From Nitrospira sp. (GTDB taxonomy: Bacteria > Nitrospirota > Nitrospiria > Nitrospirales > Nitrospiraceae): a stretch of DNA of 64,000 nucleotides. Location: contig JALHPO010000002.1 of the NCBI GenBank assembly GCA_022842445.1, forward strand, positions 434,001 to 498,000. The letters run 5' to 3'. The position numbers and the translations under genes were made by a program. Position 1 is the stretch's first letter; every line of letters begins with the position of its first letter. Below the pieces are notes generated by a model, which was not told the DNA's origin, searched no databases, and saw nothing but the letters and a program-made list of their open reading frames with translations. Positions 52,823 through 61,595 of the stretch are shown here, piece by piece.

Positions 52823-53426
52823 AGAACAGCGTCACATCCTCCGCCGGCTCCTCTTTGCGCTGTGCAAGGCGCACACTGTATTCCGCCTCCCGCTCAAGGA
52901 TCGTCTGATTTTTGAGCCGTTCGATCTTTTTCATCAGCACACGCCCCGAATCGGTAAAGTAATAGACTTTCCTCGGAAACACATCGCCGAGATCTGCCTT
53001 GACGACAGGCAACCCCTCGCTCTTCAGATATTGCGTCACCCACGCGACGTTGTTGGCCCCCACATCGATATTCCCCTCATAGATTTTCCCGGCTCCGAAC
53101 AGCTTGACCTCCAACCGGCTTTTCAGCCCTCCACGCTTCAAGATGCCGTTGATCAGCGACTCCATGGCGAAGGACCCATACCGGGTCGGCTCGCCCCAGG
53201 CCGGACCGTCTCTTCCCTTCGGCTCCGGCAACATAAAGTGGTTCATCCCGCCCACGCCGGCGATCGGGTCGCGGATACAGGCGGAAATACAGGACCCCAG
53301 CACGGTATAGACCACCATCGGTTCCGCGCTGACAAAAAACTCTCCCGGAAGAATAGACGCGATTTCATGGGGAAATCGGCCGTCCCGCATACGCCGCACA
53401 TGGCTGAAATGTTCGTTGTCGATCAC
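52821..53426 (-). CDS. cheD: Chemoreceptor glutamine deamidase CheD
   Basis: The 201-residue protein (GTG start) has the CheD fold with catalytic Cys and His in VYTVLGSCISACIRD and GGMNHFMLPEP. The final residues EEPAEDVTLF extend beyond the core and closely resemble the C-terminus of the CheZ-like protein at 60701. CheD deamidates receptor glutamines. It starts 11 bases after cheR ends. Confidence 0.92.
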   Translation of the reverse strand: MIDNEHFSHVRRMRDGRFPHEIASILPGEFFVSAEPMVVYTVLGSCISACIRDPIAGVGGMNHFMLPEPKGRDGPAWGEPTRYGSFAMESLINGILKRGGLKSRLEVKLFGAGKIYEGNIDVGANNVAWVTQYLKSEGLPVVKADLGDVFPRKVYYFTDSGRVLMKKIERLKNQTILEREAEYSVRLAQRKEEPAEDVTLF

Positions 53427-53436
53427 CGGATAGATC

Positions 53437-54255
53437 CTACGGCGCTTTGCAATACACGGTTGGGACGACCGTCTGAAAAGGATGCTTAACCCACTGCAAA
53501 CTTTCCGAGTGCCCGATGAAAAGATAGCCGCCCGGTTTCAAATACCCATAGAACTTGTTGACGAGTGTCTCCTGGGTCGGACGATCGAAGTAAATCATGA
53601 CGTTTCGGCAGAAGATCAGGTCGAGCGGGGTCGTGATAGGGAACCGCTCCGCCATCAGATTCAGACGGCGAAACTGGATCATGGCCGCCAAATGCGGTTT
53701 TACCTTGTACAATCCCGCGCTGCCGCCTCGTCCTCGTAAAAAATGCCGACGCAGGATGTCGGGCGGCACATCGCGAAAGCGATCTTGGTCGTAGACCCCC
53801 GATGCCGCCTTGGCCAAGACCCTGGTCGAAAGATCCGACGCCAAGATCTTGCAATCCCACTGCGCGGCATCCTGGACGCTTTCACACAATGTCATGGCGA
53901 TCGTATAGGGCTCTTCGCCGGTCGAACAGGCGGAGGACCAGATACGAATCTGCCTGGTCGCCGCCAACCCGGGAAGAATGGTGGTGCGAAGAAACTCGAA
54001 ATGTTGGGGCTCTCGAAAGAAATCCGTCTTGTTGGTGGAGATCAGATCCAGCACCTGCGTGAACTCTCCTCGAGTCGCGTCCTCTGTAATCACTCTGTAA
54101 TACTCTGAGAATGTCTGAATCCCGAGATCCCGCAGCCTTTTTGACAGGCGGGACTCCACCAACGTGCGCTTTTGCTCATTGAGCGAAATGCCGCTCTCGT
54201 CGTAGATCAAGGCGCGAAAACGTTCAAATTCTTCTGCCGTAATCGTGTGGCCCAT
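53437..54255 (-). CDS. cheR: Chemoreceptor methyltransferase CheR
   Basis: The start at 54255 (MGHTITAEEFERFRALIYDE) is fixed by GGAG seven bases upstream. The 272-residue protein has the N-terminal helical CheR domain and the SAM-binding domain (IRIWSSACSTGEEPYTIAMT, DCKILASDLSTRVLAKAASG, DLIFCRNVMIYFDRPTQ). It has no TPR extension. CheR adds methyl groups to receptor glutamates. It is preceded by a gap of 295 bases (54256-54550) downstream of mcp in which no gene, terminator or convincing promoter was found. Confidence 0.93.
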   Translation of the reverse strand: MGHTITAEEFERFRALIYDESGISLNEQKRTLVESRLSKRLRDLGIQTFSEYYRVITEDATRGEFTQVLDLISTNKTDFFREPQHFEFLRTTILPGLAATRQIRIWSSACSTGEEPYTIAMTLCESVQDAAQWDCKILASDLSTRVLAKAASGVYDQDRFRDVPPDILRRHFLRGRGGSAGLYKVKPHLAAMIQFRRLNLMAERFPITTPLDLIFCRNVMIYFDRPTQETLVNKFYGYLKPGGYLFIGHSESLQWVKHPFQTVVPTVYCKAP

Positions 54256-54550
54256 AGGGAGACTCCGCTTCGCTGGCACACAGAAGGGATGCGCGGCTTG
54301 CCCGGCTGTCTGGGCGGCTAGAATCTTGTCGGTCGATGAAGTGCAATTCTTGACTGCGCCGAGCGGCAATCCCATGGAAAGAATGGCTGAAGCACCCGGG
54401 CAGGGCGTTGACACCATTCCTTCTCATCCGATTGTGAGACGAGGCCCTTCACTCGGACAGCGGCGCCGGATACGCCCGGTCTGATCGAGACGCTGCCGAG
54501 GCGATGCCCCTCCGTCTGAAGCAGAAGGGGTCAGCGCGACATACCTGCCC

Positions 54551-56998
54551 TTAAAATTCCTCGAACTCTTCCTCTTTTGTTCCGCTGCTCTTGACGGCGG
54601 AGAGCGTATTCGAGCTGCGCACCAGCCTCACCGCAGCAGGCTGTTTCCGGACCCCCGCGCGGGGCGGTTGCGGTTTTCGCGCGGCCGCATCATCATCGCC
54701 TCCTCCCACATACGCATCGTGAATCACATGGGCAGTGTCCGCACGATGCATCCCGATGGCCTTCATCCCCGCCTTCTGCTCCTCTGTCACCTGAGTCCTG
54801 AACAGGGAGACGTGGGCGAGCAGACTGCTCGCTTGTTGACGCATGGTCTGGCTGGCGCTGGTCGTTTGTTCGACCAAGGCGGCATTCTGCTGCGTGGTTT
54901 CGTCCATCTGCATGATTGCCTTGTTTACTTGGTCGATCCCGCTCGCCTGTTCCTGCGAGGCTGCGCTGATTTCAGCAATAATGTCCGTGACCCGCTTAAC
55001 GGAATTTACAATCTCTTCCAGGGTCTTGCCGGATTGATTCACCAACTCGCTCCCATCCATCACGCGCTGGATCGACTCATTGATCAACCCCTTGATCTCC
55101 TTGGCCGCCGTCGCGGACCGTTGGGCCAAGTTGCGGACTTCCGACGCCACGACCGCGAAGCCCCGGCCATGTTCACCGGCCCGCGCAGCCTCGACCGCCG
55201 CGTTCAAAGCCAGCAGATTAGTCTGAAACGCGATCTCGTCGATCACCGTGATAATGTCCGCGATCTTCTTGCTGCTCTTGTTGATCTCGCCCATCGCCTC
55301 CACCGCGCGAACCGTGACCGCTCCTCCCTTCTCCGCAACTTCGCGCGCAGCAATCGCCAGTTGATTCGCCTGCTTCGCATTGTCCGCGCTCTGTTTCACC
55401 GTACTGGTCATTTGCTCCATGGAGGCGCTGGTTTCTTCGAGTGAACTGGCCTGTTCGCTGGTCCTCTGCGACAGATCTTCACTTCCTTTGCTGATCTCTT
55501 CCGACCCGGTGGTCACCGCTTCCACCGCCTCTCGCACGACTGTGATCGTTTCCGTCAGCTTATGCACTGCGCCATTGAGACTGGACTTCATCTGCTCGAA
55601 CTCACCGTGATACATGCCCGTCATCGAACGAGTCAGATTGCAGTCCGCCAACGCCGTCAAGACCGTCTGTGCTTCCCGGAGCGGAGTCACGACCGCATCG
55701 AGCAACTGATTGATGCTGGCCGTCAGCGTCTTGGCTGCACCCTCGAATTGCGTGATGTCGATTCGGTTGGATAAATCGCCGGCCGCCGCGGTCTTGATAA
55801 GTTTTTCCACTTCATTCTGCGCCAACTTCTGACCCGTCACGTCCGTGGCAAATTTGACGACTTTGTACACCTTGCCGGCGGCATCCAGAATCGGATTGTA
55901 CGAGGCCTGAATCCAGACCTCTTTGCCTCCCTTGCCCACTCGCCGATACACCCCCGCGTCATACTCGCCCCGGTTCAGGCGCTGCCAAAACGTCATATAT
56001 TCACCACTGTTCGTGTACGCCGCCTCGCAGAACATCCGATGGTGCTGTCCCTTGATCTCAGCCAATGAGTAGCCGAAGGTGTTGAGGAAATTCTCGTTGG
56101 CCGTGAGCACCGTCCCATCCAGGCCGAATTCAACCACCGCCTGGGCACGGTTCAGCGCACCGGTAATGCCCTTCATCTCTGATGCGCTCTTTTGTTCCTG
56201 TTCCACCTTGTTCTGCATCGTCTCGGCCATCTGATTGAAGGCCGTGGACAGTTTCCCGATTTCATCCTGAGTCGTGACCTTCGCGCGGTGGGTCAAATTG
56301 CCGTTTTGGAGTTGCTCCGCCGCCTCCAGCACATTGGCTAGATTGTCGACAATCAACCTTGAAACAAACCACACAGCGATCCCACCGATGAGGAACGCAC
56401 TGATGCTCAAGAGTCCCATGCCCCAATTCAAGCTCGTACTAAGAGCGTGGCCGGATTGGTAACTTTCCTCCGCCTGTCTATTATTTTCTTTCACCAACCA
56501 GTCGACCATGTCATAGAGCGCGCCGATTTTTTCGGCCAGTTCGGTCTTCTGAACTTCTGCCGCAGCGTCCTTGCTGAAATTCTTGCTGAGTTGCAACACT
56601 TTCTTCCGGATTTCCATATACTCGGGGATCCCGGCTTGTAACTTTGCAAAGACTTTCTTTTCTTCTTCCGCGACGATGAGCGGGACGTACTTCGCCACCA
56701 GGTCCTCTATTTCTTTGTCGAGCTCGGCTATGCTTTTTTCCTGAGCAGCCATTGCGGGCGAATCACTCGCCAGAATGTGCCATATGACGAAGTTGCTCCT
56801 GCGCAGCATCTGAGCACGAAGATCACTCATGATCGTGATCCCGTGCAGGTTCGTCTTATAGATAAACTCCGTATGGCCACTGAGCCGATTCATACCCTCA
56901 TAGGACATTAGTCCGATAATGAGGAGCAGCAGCCCGGAAACCCCAAAGCCCCACGCTAGTTTCGACTTGATACGGAGATTCTTGAACCTGTTCAACAT
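54551..56998 (-). CDS. Methyl-accepting chemotaxis protein with PAS domain
   Basis: The 815-residue receptor has an N-terminal transmembrane helix (FGVSGLLLLIIGLMSYEG), a four-helix-type periplasmic sensor (residues about 35-190), a second transmembrane helix (LLSISAFLIGGIAVWFVSRL), HAMP, a PAS domain (about 285-395, VVEFGLDGTVLTANENFLNT), a second HAMP-like stretch and the signalling domain with the hairpin EIAFQTNLLALNAAVEAARA and GEHGRGFAVVASEVRNLAQR. It ends in an acidic EEEFEEF. That is not the classical NWETF CheR tether but could be a docking tail. The only receptor in this locus; a PAS-bearing receptor may sense redox or energy state. Confidence 0.95.
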   Translation of the reverse strand: MLNRFKNLRIKSKLAWGFGVSGLLLLIIGLMSYEGMNRLSGHTEFIYKTNLHGITIMSDLRAQMLRRSNFVIWHILASDSPAMAAQEKSIAELDKEIEDLVAKYVPLIVAEEEKKVFAKLQAGIPEYMEIRKKVLQLSKNFSKDAAAEVQKTELAEKIGALYDMVDWLVKENNRQAEESYQSGHALSTSLNWGMGLLSISAFLIGGIAVWFVSRLIVDNLANVLEAAEQLQNGNLTHRAKVTTQDEIGKLSTAFNQMAETMQNKVEQEQKSASEMKGITGALNRAQAVVEFGLDGTVLTANENFLNTFGYSLAEIKGQHHRMFCEAAYTNSGEYMTFWQRLNRGEYDAGVYRRVGKGGKEVWIQASYNPILDAAGKVYKVVKFATDVTGQKLAQNEVEKLIKTAAAGDLSNRIDITQFEGAAKTLTASINQLLDAVVTPLREAQTVLTALADCNLTRSMTGMYHGEFEQMKSSLNGAVHKLTETITVVREAVEAVTTGSEEISKGSEDLSQRTSEQASSLEETSASMEQMTSTVKQSADNAKQANQLAIAAREVAEKGGAVTVRAVEAMGEINKSSKKIADIITVIDEIAFQTNLLALNAAVEAARAGEHGRGFAVVASEVRNLAQRSATAAKEIKGLINESIQRVMDGSELVNQSGKTLEEIVNSVKRVTDIIAEISAASQEQASGIDQVNKAIMQMDETTQQNAALVEQTTSASQTMRQQASSLLAHVSLFRTQVTEEQKAGMKAIGMHRADTAHVIHDAYVGGGDDDAAARKPQPPRAGVRKQPAAVRLVRSSNTLSAVKSSGTKEEEFEEF

Positions 56999-57193
56999 AT
57001 GTCCTCCCTAAAACACACCCCGGTGAGCCTTCTGATCGTGCAAGCGCTCATCCATGAGTCTGACCGTTTGTATCATTCACCCACGCCTCTATCGAACGAC
57101 ATGACCTCGGTATCCCGTGCAATCACTCACGACAAGCTGAGAACACTGCACTTTTGTATAGCGTGCACACACAGAGGTCAGAACTCTTCGCAT

Positions 57194-57220
57194 TTATCCC
57201 CTGCACAGCGCCGATTCTTA
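57194..57220 (-). promoter_or_regulatory. Sigma-28 (FliA)-like promoter upstream of mcp
   Basis: On the minus strand TAAGAATC (57213-57220), an 11-base spacer and GGGGATAA (57194-57201) follow the TAAAGTTT-N11-GCCGATAA pattern, with the exact spacer and six of eight -10 bases. It lies 195 bases upstream of mcp in a 299-base gap that holds no gene. This fits flagellar-class control of the receptor gene. Confidence 0.55.
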
Positions 57221-57297
57221 CCGGTGGCGGCGACGAATTGTTATTATTCCGCCAAGACCATCTGGCTCAACTCAAGCTCGATCACTACAGGTCTCGC

Positions 57298-57807
57298 TTA
57301 GGCTGCGGCTACTCCTTGCAAATCCTCACCAGACAGCATGCGATCGATATCCAGCAGCGTCACCAGCTTGTCCCCGGATTTCCCGATGCCGTTCATAAAG
57401 CTCACGTTGATTCTGGCACCGAAATTTGGCGGTGCTTGAACGTCTTTCTTATCGATATCCAGCACGTCGGACACCGCATCGACAACCAAGCCCATGACTT
57501 TGTCCTTGACGACGACCACAACAATGACCGTAAACATGGTGTACTCGATCGTCGGCATCCCGAACTTGGTGCGCAATTCGACAATCGGGACAATGGTGCC
57601 GCGCAGATTCAGCACCCCCTTGATGTACGAAGGGGTATTGGGAATCTTGGTCACCGCCGTATAGCCCTTGATCTCCTGCACACGCAGGATGTCCACGCCG
57701 TATAATTCTTCGCCCAGATTGAACGTCAAGAACTGGCTGCCGTTCGTCGCTGATTCACTCGGCTGATGGAGATGTTTCATCACGGTTTCAGGATGTGCTG
57801 CAGCCAT
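57298..57807 (-). CDS. cheW: Chemotaxis coupling protein CheW
   Basis: The 169-residue protein is a single CheW domain (FLTFNLGEELYGVDILRVQE, KIPNTPSYIKGVLNLRGTIV, PIVELRTKFGMPTIEYTMFT). A strong GGGAGGATCCT site precedes the start. It couples CheA to the receptor. It lies between cheA and mcp, separated from mcp by the promoter-bearing gap. Confidence 0.95.
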   Translation of the reverse strand: MAAAHPETVMKHLHQPSESATNGSQFLTFNLGEELYGVDILRVQEIKGYTAVTKIPNTPSYIKGVLNLRGTIVPIVELRTKFGMPTIEYTMFTVIVVVVVKDKVMGLVVDAVSDVLDIDKKDVQAPPNFGARINVSFMNGIGKSGDKLVTLLDIDRMLSGEDLQGVAAA

Positions 57808-57916
57808 AGGATCCTCCCTTATCCCGCATCTGGCATCGCTTGTCGTTTACCATTCGCGTTTCTGCTCTCACCAAACACTCTGTCTTCCCTGCGGGGTGGC
57901 CTGTGCCGCGACTGTC

Positions 57917-60145
57917 TCACGCCACCAGCGATGCCTCCCGGCAAGCAATTTCAAATAGGCCCCGCACGTCTAGAATGAACCCGACCGTCCCGTCCCCCAA
58001 GATCGTCGCGCCGGCAATGCCTTCCACCTTACGAAAATTCTGCTCCATACTCTTGATGACAACCTGCTGCTGGCCGAGGATTTCATCCACCATGACCGCC
58101 ACACACTCCCCCTCCGTCTCCAGAATCAGAAGAATGCCTTTTGTCGGATCGGTGTGCTCGGGCTCAAGAGAAAACACCTCGTACAAACGCACGATCGGCA
58201 AATAGGTGTTGCGCACGTTGATCAGTTCGCCTTTCCCGATGACGGTTTTGACCGACTCAGGCCTCGGCTGCAGGGATTCCAGAATCGACAGCAACGGCAC
58301 GATATAGGTCTCTCGTCCGACGCGAACCGTCATGCCTTCGATAATGGCGAGCGTGAGCGGCAGTTTGAGAGTGAAGCGAGTCCCTTTCCCCTTCTCCGTC
58401 TTGATGCTGATCGTCCCGCCCAGGTTCTCGATGTTCCGCTTCACGACGTCCATGCCCACGCCACGACCGGAAATGTCGGTAATCTTGTCCGCTGTCGAAA
58501 ATCCAGGCTTGAAGATCATCGACCAGATCTGGTCGTCCGTCAGTTTTTCATTTTCAGCTATCAAGCCTTGCGTGACGGCTTTCGCCAGGATTTTCTCCCG
58601 GTCCAATCCGCGCCCATCGTCCTCAACCGTAATACAAATGTTACCGCCCTCATGAAAGGCGTTGAGCCGGATGGTCCCGACTTCAGGTTTGTTGTCGTCC
58701 AGACGCACCTCCGGCGTCTCCAACCCGTGATCGGCGGAATTCCTGACGAGATGCGTTAAGGGATCGCCGATGGATTCAATGACGGTCTTATCGAGTTCGG
58801 TCTCTTCGCCGGATAAGACGAGCTGGATTTTCTTGCCCGCTCTGGCGGACAGATCGCGGACCAGTCTGGGAAACCGGCTGAACGCAGTCCCGATCGGCAA
58901 CATGCGGATGCTCATCACCCGTTCCTGAATCTCGCGCGTATTGCGCTCCAGCTGCGCCATTCTCTCCAGCAACACATGGATCTGATTCATTTCGAATCGG
59001 GTGCCCAGGTCGCTGAGCATCGACTGGGTAATGACCAGTTCGCCGACCAGATTGATCAGCTTGTCGATCTTGGCCGTATCGACACGGATCGACGCCGTGT
59101 CGGTTTTCTTCGATTGAGAAGCCGCCTCCTGTTGCCGCTGCTTGTGCAGCGCCTGCTCGACCTGCTGAGGGCTGGCAGCATGTTGCTCGATCAGGATTTC
59201 GCCGACCCGCTTTTGTTGCGCCAAGGCCCCGTCCAGCACTTCACGCGAAACGACGCCGCTTTCGACCAGAATTTCTCCGAGCGGCTTGGGTTCGCTGTCG
59301 CTCCCGTCAGAGGTGAGGGGTGAAGGGTGAGGGGCGGCAACCGGCTCACGTGAGGCGCCGCTTGCCATTGCTTTCTCGTCTTGCGTTTCACGTTTCACGC
59401 CTAACGTTTCACGTTCTTCAATCGTGAGCACGCTGTCCTCACGGACGAATTCGAATACGGCTTCGACGACTTGCTGGTCCTTTCCGGTCTCCAGCCGCAT
59501 GCTCCAGGACAAGTAGCATCGTTCCGGATCCATCTCGGTAATATCCGGGAGCCGGGACGCATCGACGGCAACCTGGGACAAGGTGCCCAGATCTCCGAGT
59601 TCCTTGATGACTTGCAGCGGGTCGAGGCCGCGCTGGAACAACCATTCAGGCGGAGCCCAGTCGATGTGAAAACAGCGTAAGGGGTGAGGGGTGAGGGGTG
59701 AGGGGACAGAAAGAGAGGTTGACGCTCCCTTCTCAACCTTGGACTCAGCCTTGACATTCATATCGCTGGCCGCCGCCAGTTCCACCGTGAGCCGCTTAAC
59801 CGTCTCATTGTCCACGGGAGTCCCGCTCTTCGCGGCATCGATCAATGTCTTGAGGCAGTCGGTGGACTTGAGCAATAGATCGGCGTTTTTCGACGTGACG
59901 GCCGTTTGCCCGTTGCGCAACAGATCCAACAACGTCTCCATTTTATGCGTGAACTGCGCGACGGCATTGAAACCGAACATGCCGCTCGCGCCTTTGATCG
60001 AATGGGCCGAGCGAAAAATCTTATTGAGAAGATCCAGATCTTCCGGATGCTGTTCCAGCTGCAACAGCCCTTCCTCAACCACCGCGAGATGCTCGGCGGC
60101 TTCCTCGAAAAACGCATCTTGAAATTGTGCAAAGTCGTTGCTCAT
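57917..60145 (-). CDS. cheA: Chemotaxis histidine kinase CheA with extra MshEN-like domain
   Basis: The 742-residue kinase has an HPt domain (phospho-His48 in FRSAHSIKGASGMFGF) and a repeat-encoded linker (SVPSPLTPHPLR). A P2-like region follows, then a second repeat-encoded linker (PHPSPLTSDG). An additional GspE-N/MshEN-like segment (PLGEILVESGVVSREVLDGA, residues about 285-340) precedes the dimerisation domain. The HATPase (LVRNSADHGLETPEVRLDDN, EDDGRGLDREKI, GRGVGMDVV) and CheW-like domain (IEGMTVRVGRETYIVPLLSI) complete it. MshEN domains bind c-di-GMP in some ATPases; binding here is unproven. Confidence 0.95.
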   Translation of the reverse strand: MSNDFAQFQDAFFEEAAEHLAVVEEGLLQLEQHPEDLDLLNKIFRSAHSIKGASGMFGFNAVAQFTHKMETLLDLLRNGQTAVTSKNADLLLKSTDCLKTLIDAAKSGTPVDNETVKRLTVELAAASDMNVKAESKVEKGASTSLSVPSPLTPHPLRCFHIDWAPPEWLFQRGLDPLQVIKELGDLGTLSQVAVDASRLPDITEMDPERCYLSWSMRLETGKDQQVVEAVFEFVREDSVLTIEERETLGVKRETQDEKAMASGASREPVAAPHPSPLTSDGSDSEPKPLGEILVESGVVSREVLDGALAQQKRVGEILIEQHAASPQQVEQALHKQRQQEAASQSKKTDTASIRVDTAKIDKLINLVGELVITQSMLSDLGTRFEMNQIHVLLERMAQLERNTREIQERVMSIRMLPIGTAFSRFPRLVRDLSARAGKKIQLVLSGEETELDKTVIESIGDPLTHLVRNSADHGLETPEVRLDDNKPEVGTIRLNAFHEGGNICITVEDDGRGLDREKILAKAVTQGLIAENEKLTDDQIWSMIFKPGFSTADKITDISGRGVGMDVVKRNIENLGGTISIKTEKGKGTRFTLKLPLTLAIIEGMTVRVGRETYIVPLLSILESLQPRPESVKTVIGKGELINVRNTYLPIVRLYEVFSLEPEHTDPTKGILLILETEGECVAVMVDEILGQQQVVIKSMEQNFRKVEGIAGATILGDGTVGFILDVRGLFEIACREASLVA
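59311..59420. repeat. Short-word repeats inside cheA (second linker)
   Basis: AGGTGAGGGGTGAAGGGTGA (59311-59330) is followed by TTGCGTTTCACGTTTCACGC with CTAACGTTTCACG (59381-59413). The words match those of the intergenic loci at 17547 and 60150. They encode a non-conserved linker in frame. Confidence 0.7.
59678..59705. repeat. GGGGTGA tandem words inside cheA (first linker)
   Basis: Four consecutive GGGGTGA-type words on the plus strand encode SPLTPHPLR in the CheA linker after the HPt domain. The word matches that at 59311. Confidence 0.7.
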
Positions 60146-60149
60146 GACA

Positions 60150-60258
60150 CCTCGTGAGACGTGAATCGTGAGACGTGAATCGTCAAATAACTTCTCATGC
60201 CTTTGACCTCACCCATCTCACATTTCACCTTTTACGTTTCACCTTTCACATTTCACAG
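60150..60258. repeat. Inverted GTGAATCGTGAGAC / TTTCAC-word repeat
   Basis: The left arm TCGTGAGACGTGAATCGTGA with GACGTGAATCG faces the right arm CACATTTCACCTTTTACGTT with TCACCTTTCACATTTCAC. It fills the cheA-cheY gap on the operon transcript. Confidence 0.7.
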
Positions 60259-60261
60259 TCT

Positions 60262-60633
60262 TCACGCCGGCATCACCTTAGCAATCGTCTTCAACAACAC
60301 CTCTGGATTGAACGGCTTGACGATCCACCCGGTCGCGCCGGCCGCTTTCCCCGCCTGTTTCTTTTCCATGGCCGATTCTGTGGTGAGCATCAGGATCGGC
60401 GTAAATTTGAAGGCAGCCAGTTTACGCAGCTCCTTGATGAGTGTGATCCCGTCCATCTCAGGCATATTCAGATCCGTCACGACGATATCCATTTTCCCCC
60501 CATCGGAGACTTTCCGCACAGCATCTTTCCCATGCTCAGCTTCGACAACCGTGAAACCGGCGTTGGTCAGGGTAAACGCCACCATTTGCCTCATGGTAGG
60601 CGAATCGTCGACGACAAGCGCGGTTTTACTCAT
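60262..60633 (-). CDS. cheY: Response regulator CheY
   Basis: The 123-residue single receiver has the acidic pair in ALVVDDSPTMRQMVAFTL, the phospho-acceptor in DIVVTDLNMPEMDGITLI, switch Thr in LMLTTES and Lys in WIVKPFNPE. A GGAGGAAC site precedes the start. CheY-P would act on the flagellar motor switch and be dephosphorylated by the CheZ-type proteins in the same locus. Confidence 0.93.
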   Translation of the reverse strand: MSKTALVVDDSPTMRQMVAFTLTNAGFTVVEAEHGKDAVRKVSDGGKMDIVVTDLNMPEMDGITLIKELRKLAAFKFTPILMLTTESAMEKKQAGKAAGATGWIVKPFNPEVLLKTIAKVMPA

Positions 60634-60700
60634 ACTGTTCCTCCGAGGTCAGTGGCCTGGCTTCCCATACGAATGTCTTCTCCGCGAACGACTGACTCAC

Positions 60701-61258
60701 TCAAAATAACGTCACCGAATCCGGCTCGGCCTCACCGTCCACCACATCGGTCGGGATCGAGTCCTGGTATTCGAACGTAACGGCCGATGCGTGGAGACGG
60801 CGCTCCTCTTCCATGGTGTAGCTTTGCTCGATCCGCTGCAGCGCGGCGATCTTCCGTTTGGCGTCTTCATCGTTCGGCCCTCGCATCAGCGCCTGCAAAT
60901 GCAGGTTCCATTGATCCAGCGCTTGACCGACGTGCTCCAACTTCTGCCGCGTGATGTCCTGAAACTGCATGGCCATCACCACCTTGGCCAGGCTTCCCGA
61001 CTTGTCTTCAGCTGTGACCGCGGCGTCCTCAGAAGCCAGCACCCTCAGGTGCGCCAATAAATCAATCGCCGCCCGTTCTGTCTCTTGCGTGACCGACGTC
61101 ATTTGCGCCTTCAGAACAGGGATGAGCCGCACCGCACAGACGGCAAACGCCTCCCAAGCCTGCTGCTGCCCGCTCGACAGGCTGCCTTCATCCGTTTCAC
61201 TGCCGGCCCTGGTCGAGCGTCCAGCATCAGCAGTCATCGTCTTCCATTCGATAGACAA
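60701..61258 (-). CDS. CheZ-like protein (second CheZ in the locus)
   Basis: A TTG start at 61258 is used; an ATG at 61237 is possible. The helical 185-residue protein has the CheZ phosphatase signature FQDxxxQ in AMQFQDITRQKLEHVGQ (Asp101, Gln105 in the long form), which supplies the catalytic Gln in CheZ. Its C-terminus, DGEAEPDSVTLF, matches the last residues of CheD (AEDVTLF). It probably dephosphorylates CheY-P or a related receiver. Overall similarity to classical CheZ is low, so this is a motif-based call. Confidence 0.6.
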   Translation of the reverse strand: MSIEWKTMTADAGRSTRAGSETDEGSLSSGQQQAWEAFAVCAVRLIPVLKAQMTSVTQETERAAIDLLAHLRVLASEDAAVTAEDKSGSLAKVVMAMQFQDITRQKLEHVGQALDQWNLHLQALMRGPNDEDAKRKIAALQRIEQSYTMEEERRLHASAVTFEYQDSIPTDVVDGEAEPDSVTLF

Positions 61259-61272
61259 CCCGGCTCGCGTGA

Positions 61273-61536
61273 TTACTCACTGAGCGGCTCAGAGAATCCG
61301 AGTTGAGCCAACTTGCCTTGCAGATCCTGCGTCACGCCGCTGACAAACATCCGTCCCTGCTTCCGCGCGGCCCACAGGAGCTGAATGATGGACGTATCCA
61401 CGCGCGTGACCTTGCTCAAATCCAGCGACACCAGCCCTTCATTCTCAAATAGCTTGAGCAACCCGCTCTTAAACTCCGCCGCTTCAAAAATTGTGAGATC
61501 GCCGGCCGGGGCCATGTGTCTCGCATTCGATTCCAT
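61273..61536 (-). CDS. STAS-domain protein
   Basis: The 87-residue protein has a short SpoIIAA-like STAS domain (GDLTIFEAAEFKSGLLKLFE, LDLSKVTRVDTSIIQLLWAA). The phospho-site position reads VDTSII, keeping a Thr/Ser pair. STAS proteins of this type occur in chemotaxis loci and might link the motor locus to the partner-switching genes at 48-51 kb. An AGGGGGAT site precedes the start. Confidence 0.82.
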   Translation of the reverse strand: MESNARHMAPAGDLTIFEAAEFKSGLLKLFENEGLVSLDLSKVTRVDTSIIQLLWAARKQGRMFVSGVTQDLQGKLAQLGFSEPLSE

Positions 61537-61595
61537 ATCCCCCTACCCCTTTGGTGGCCCTGAGTCGCCCCAAAATAATCCGGCACTCTACGCAC

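Noticed and set aside
54668..55444. 258-codon plus-strand frame opposite the chemoreceptor gene
   Set aside because: It is antisense to the highly conserved MCP signalling domain, with shadow-frame composition.
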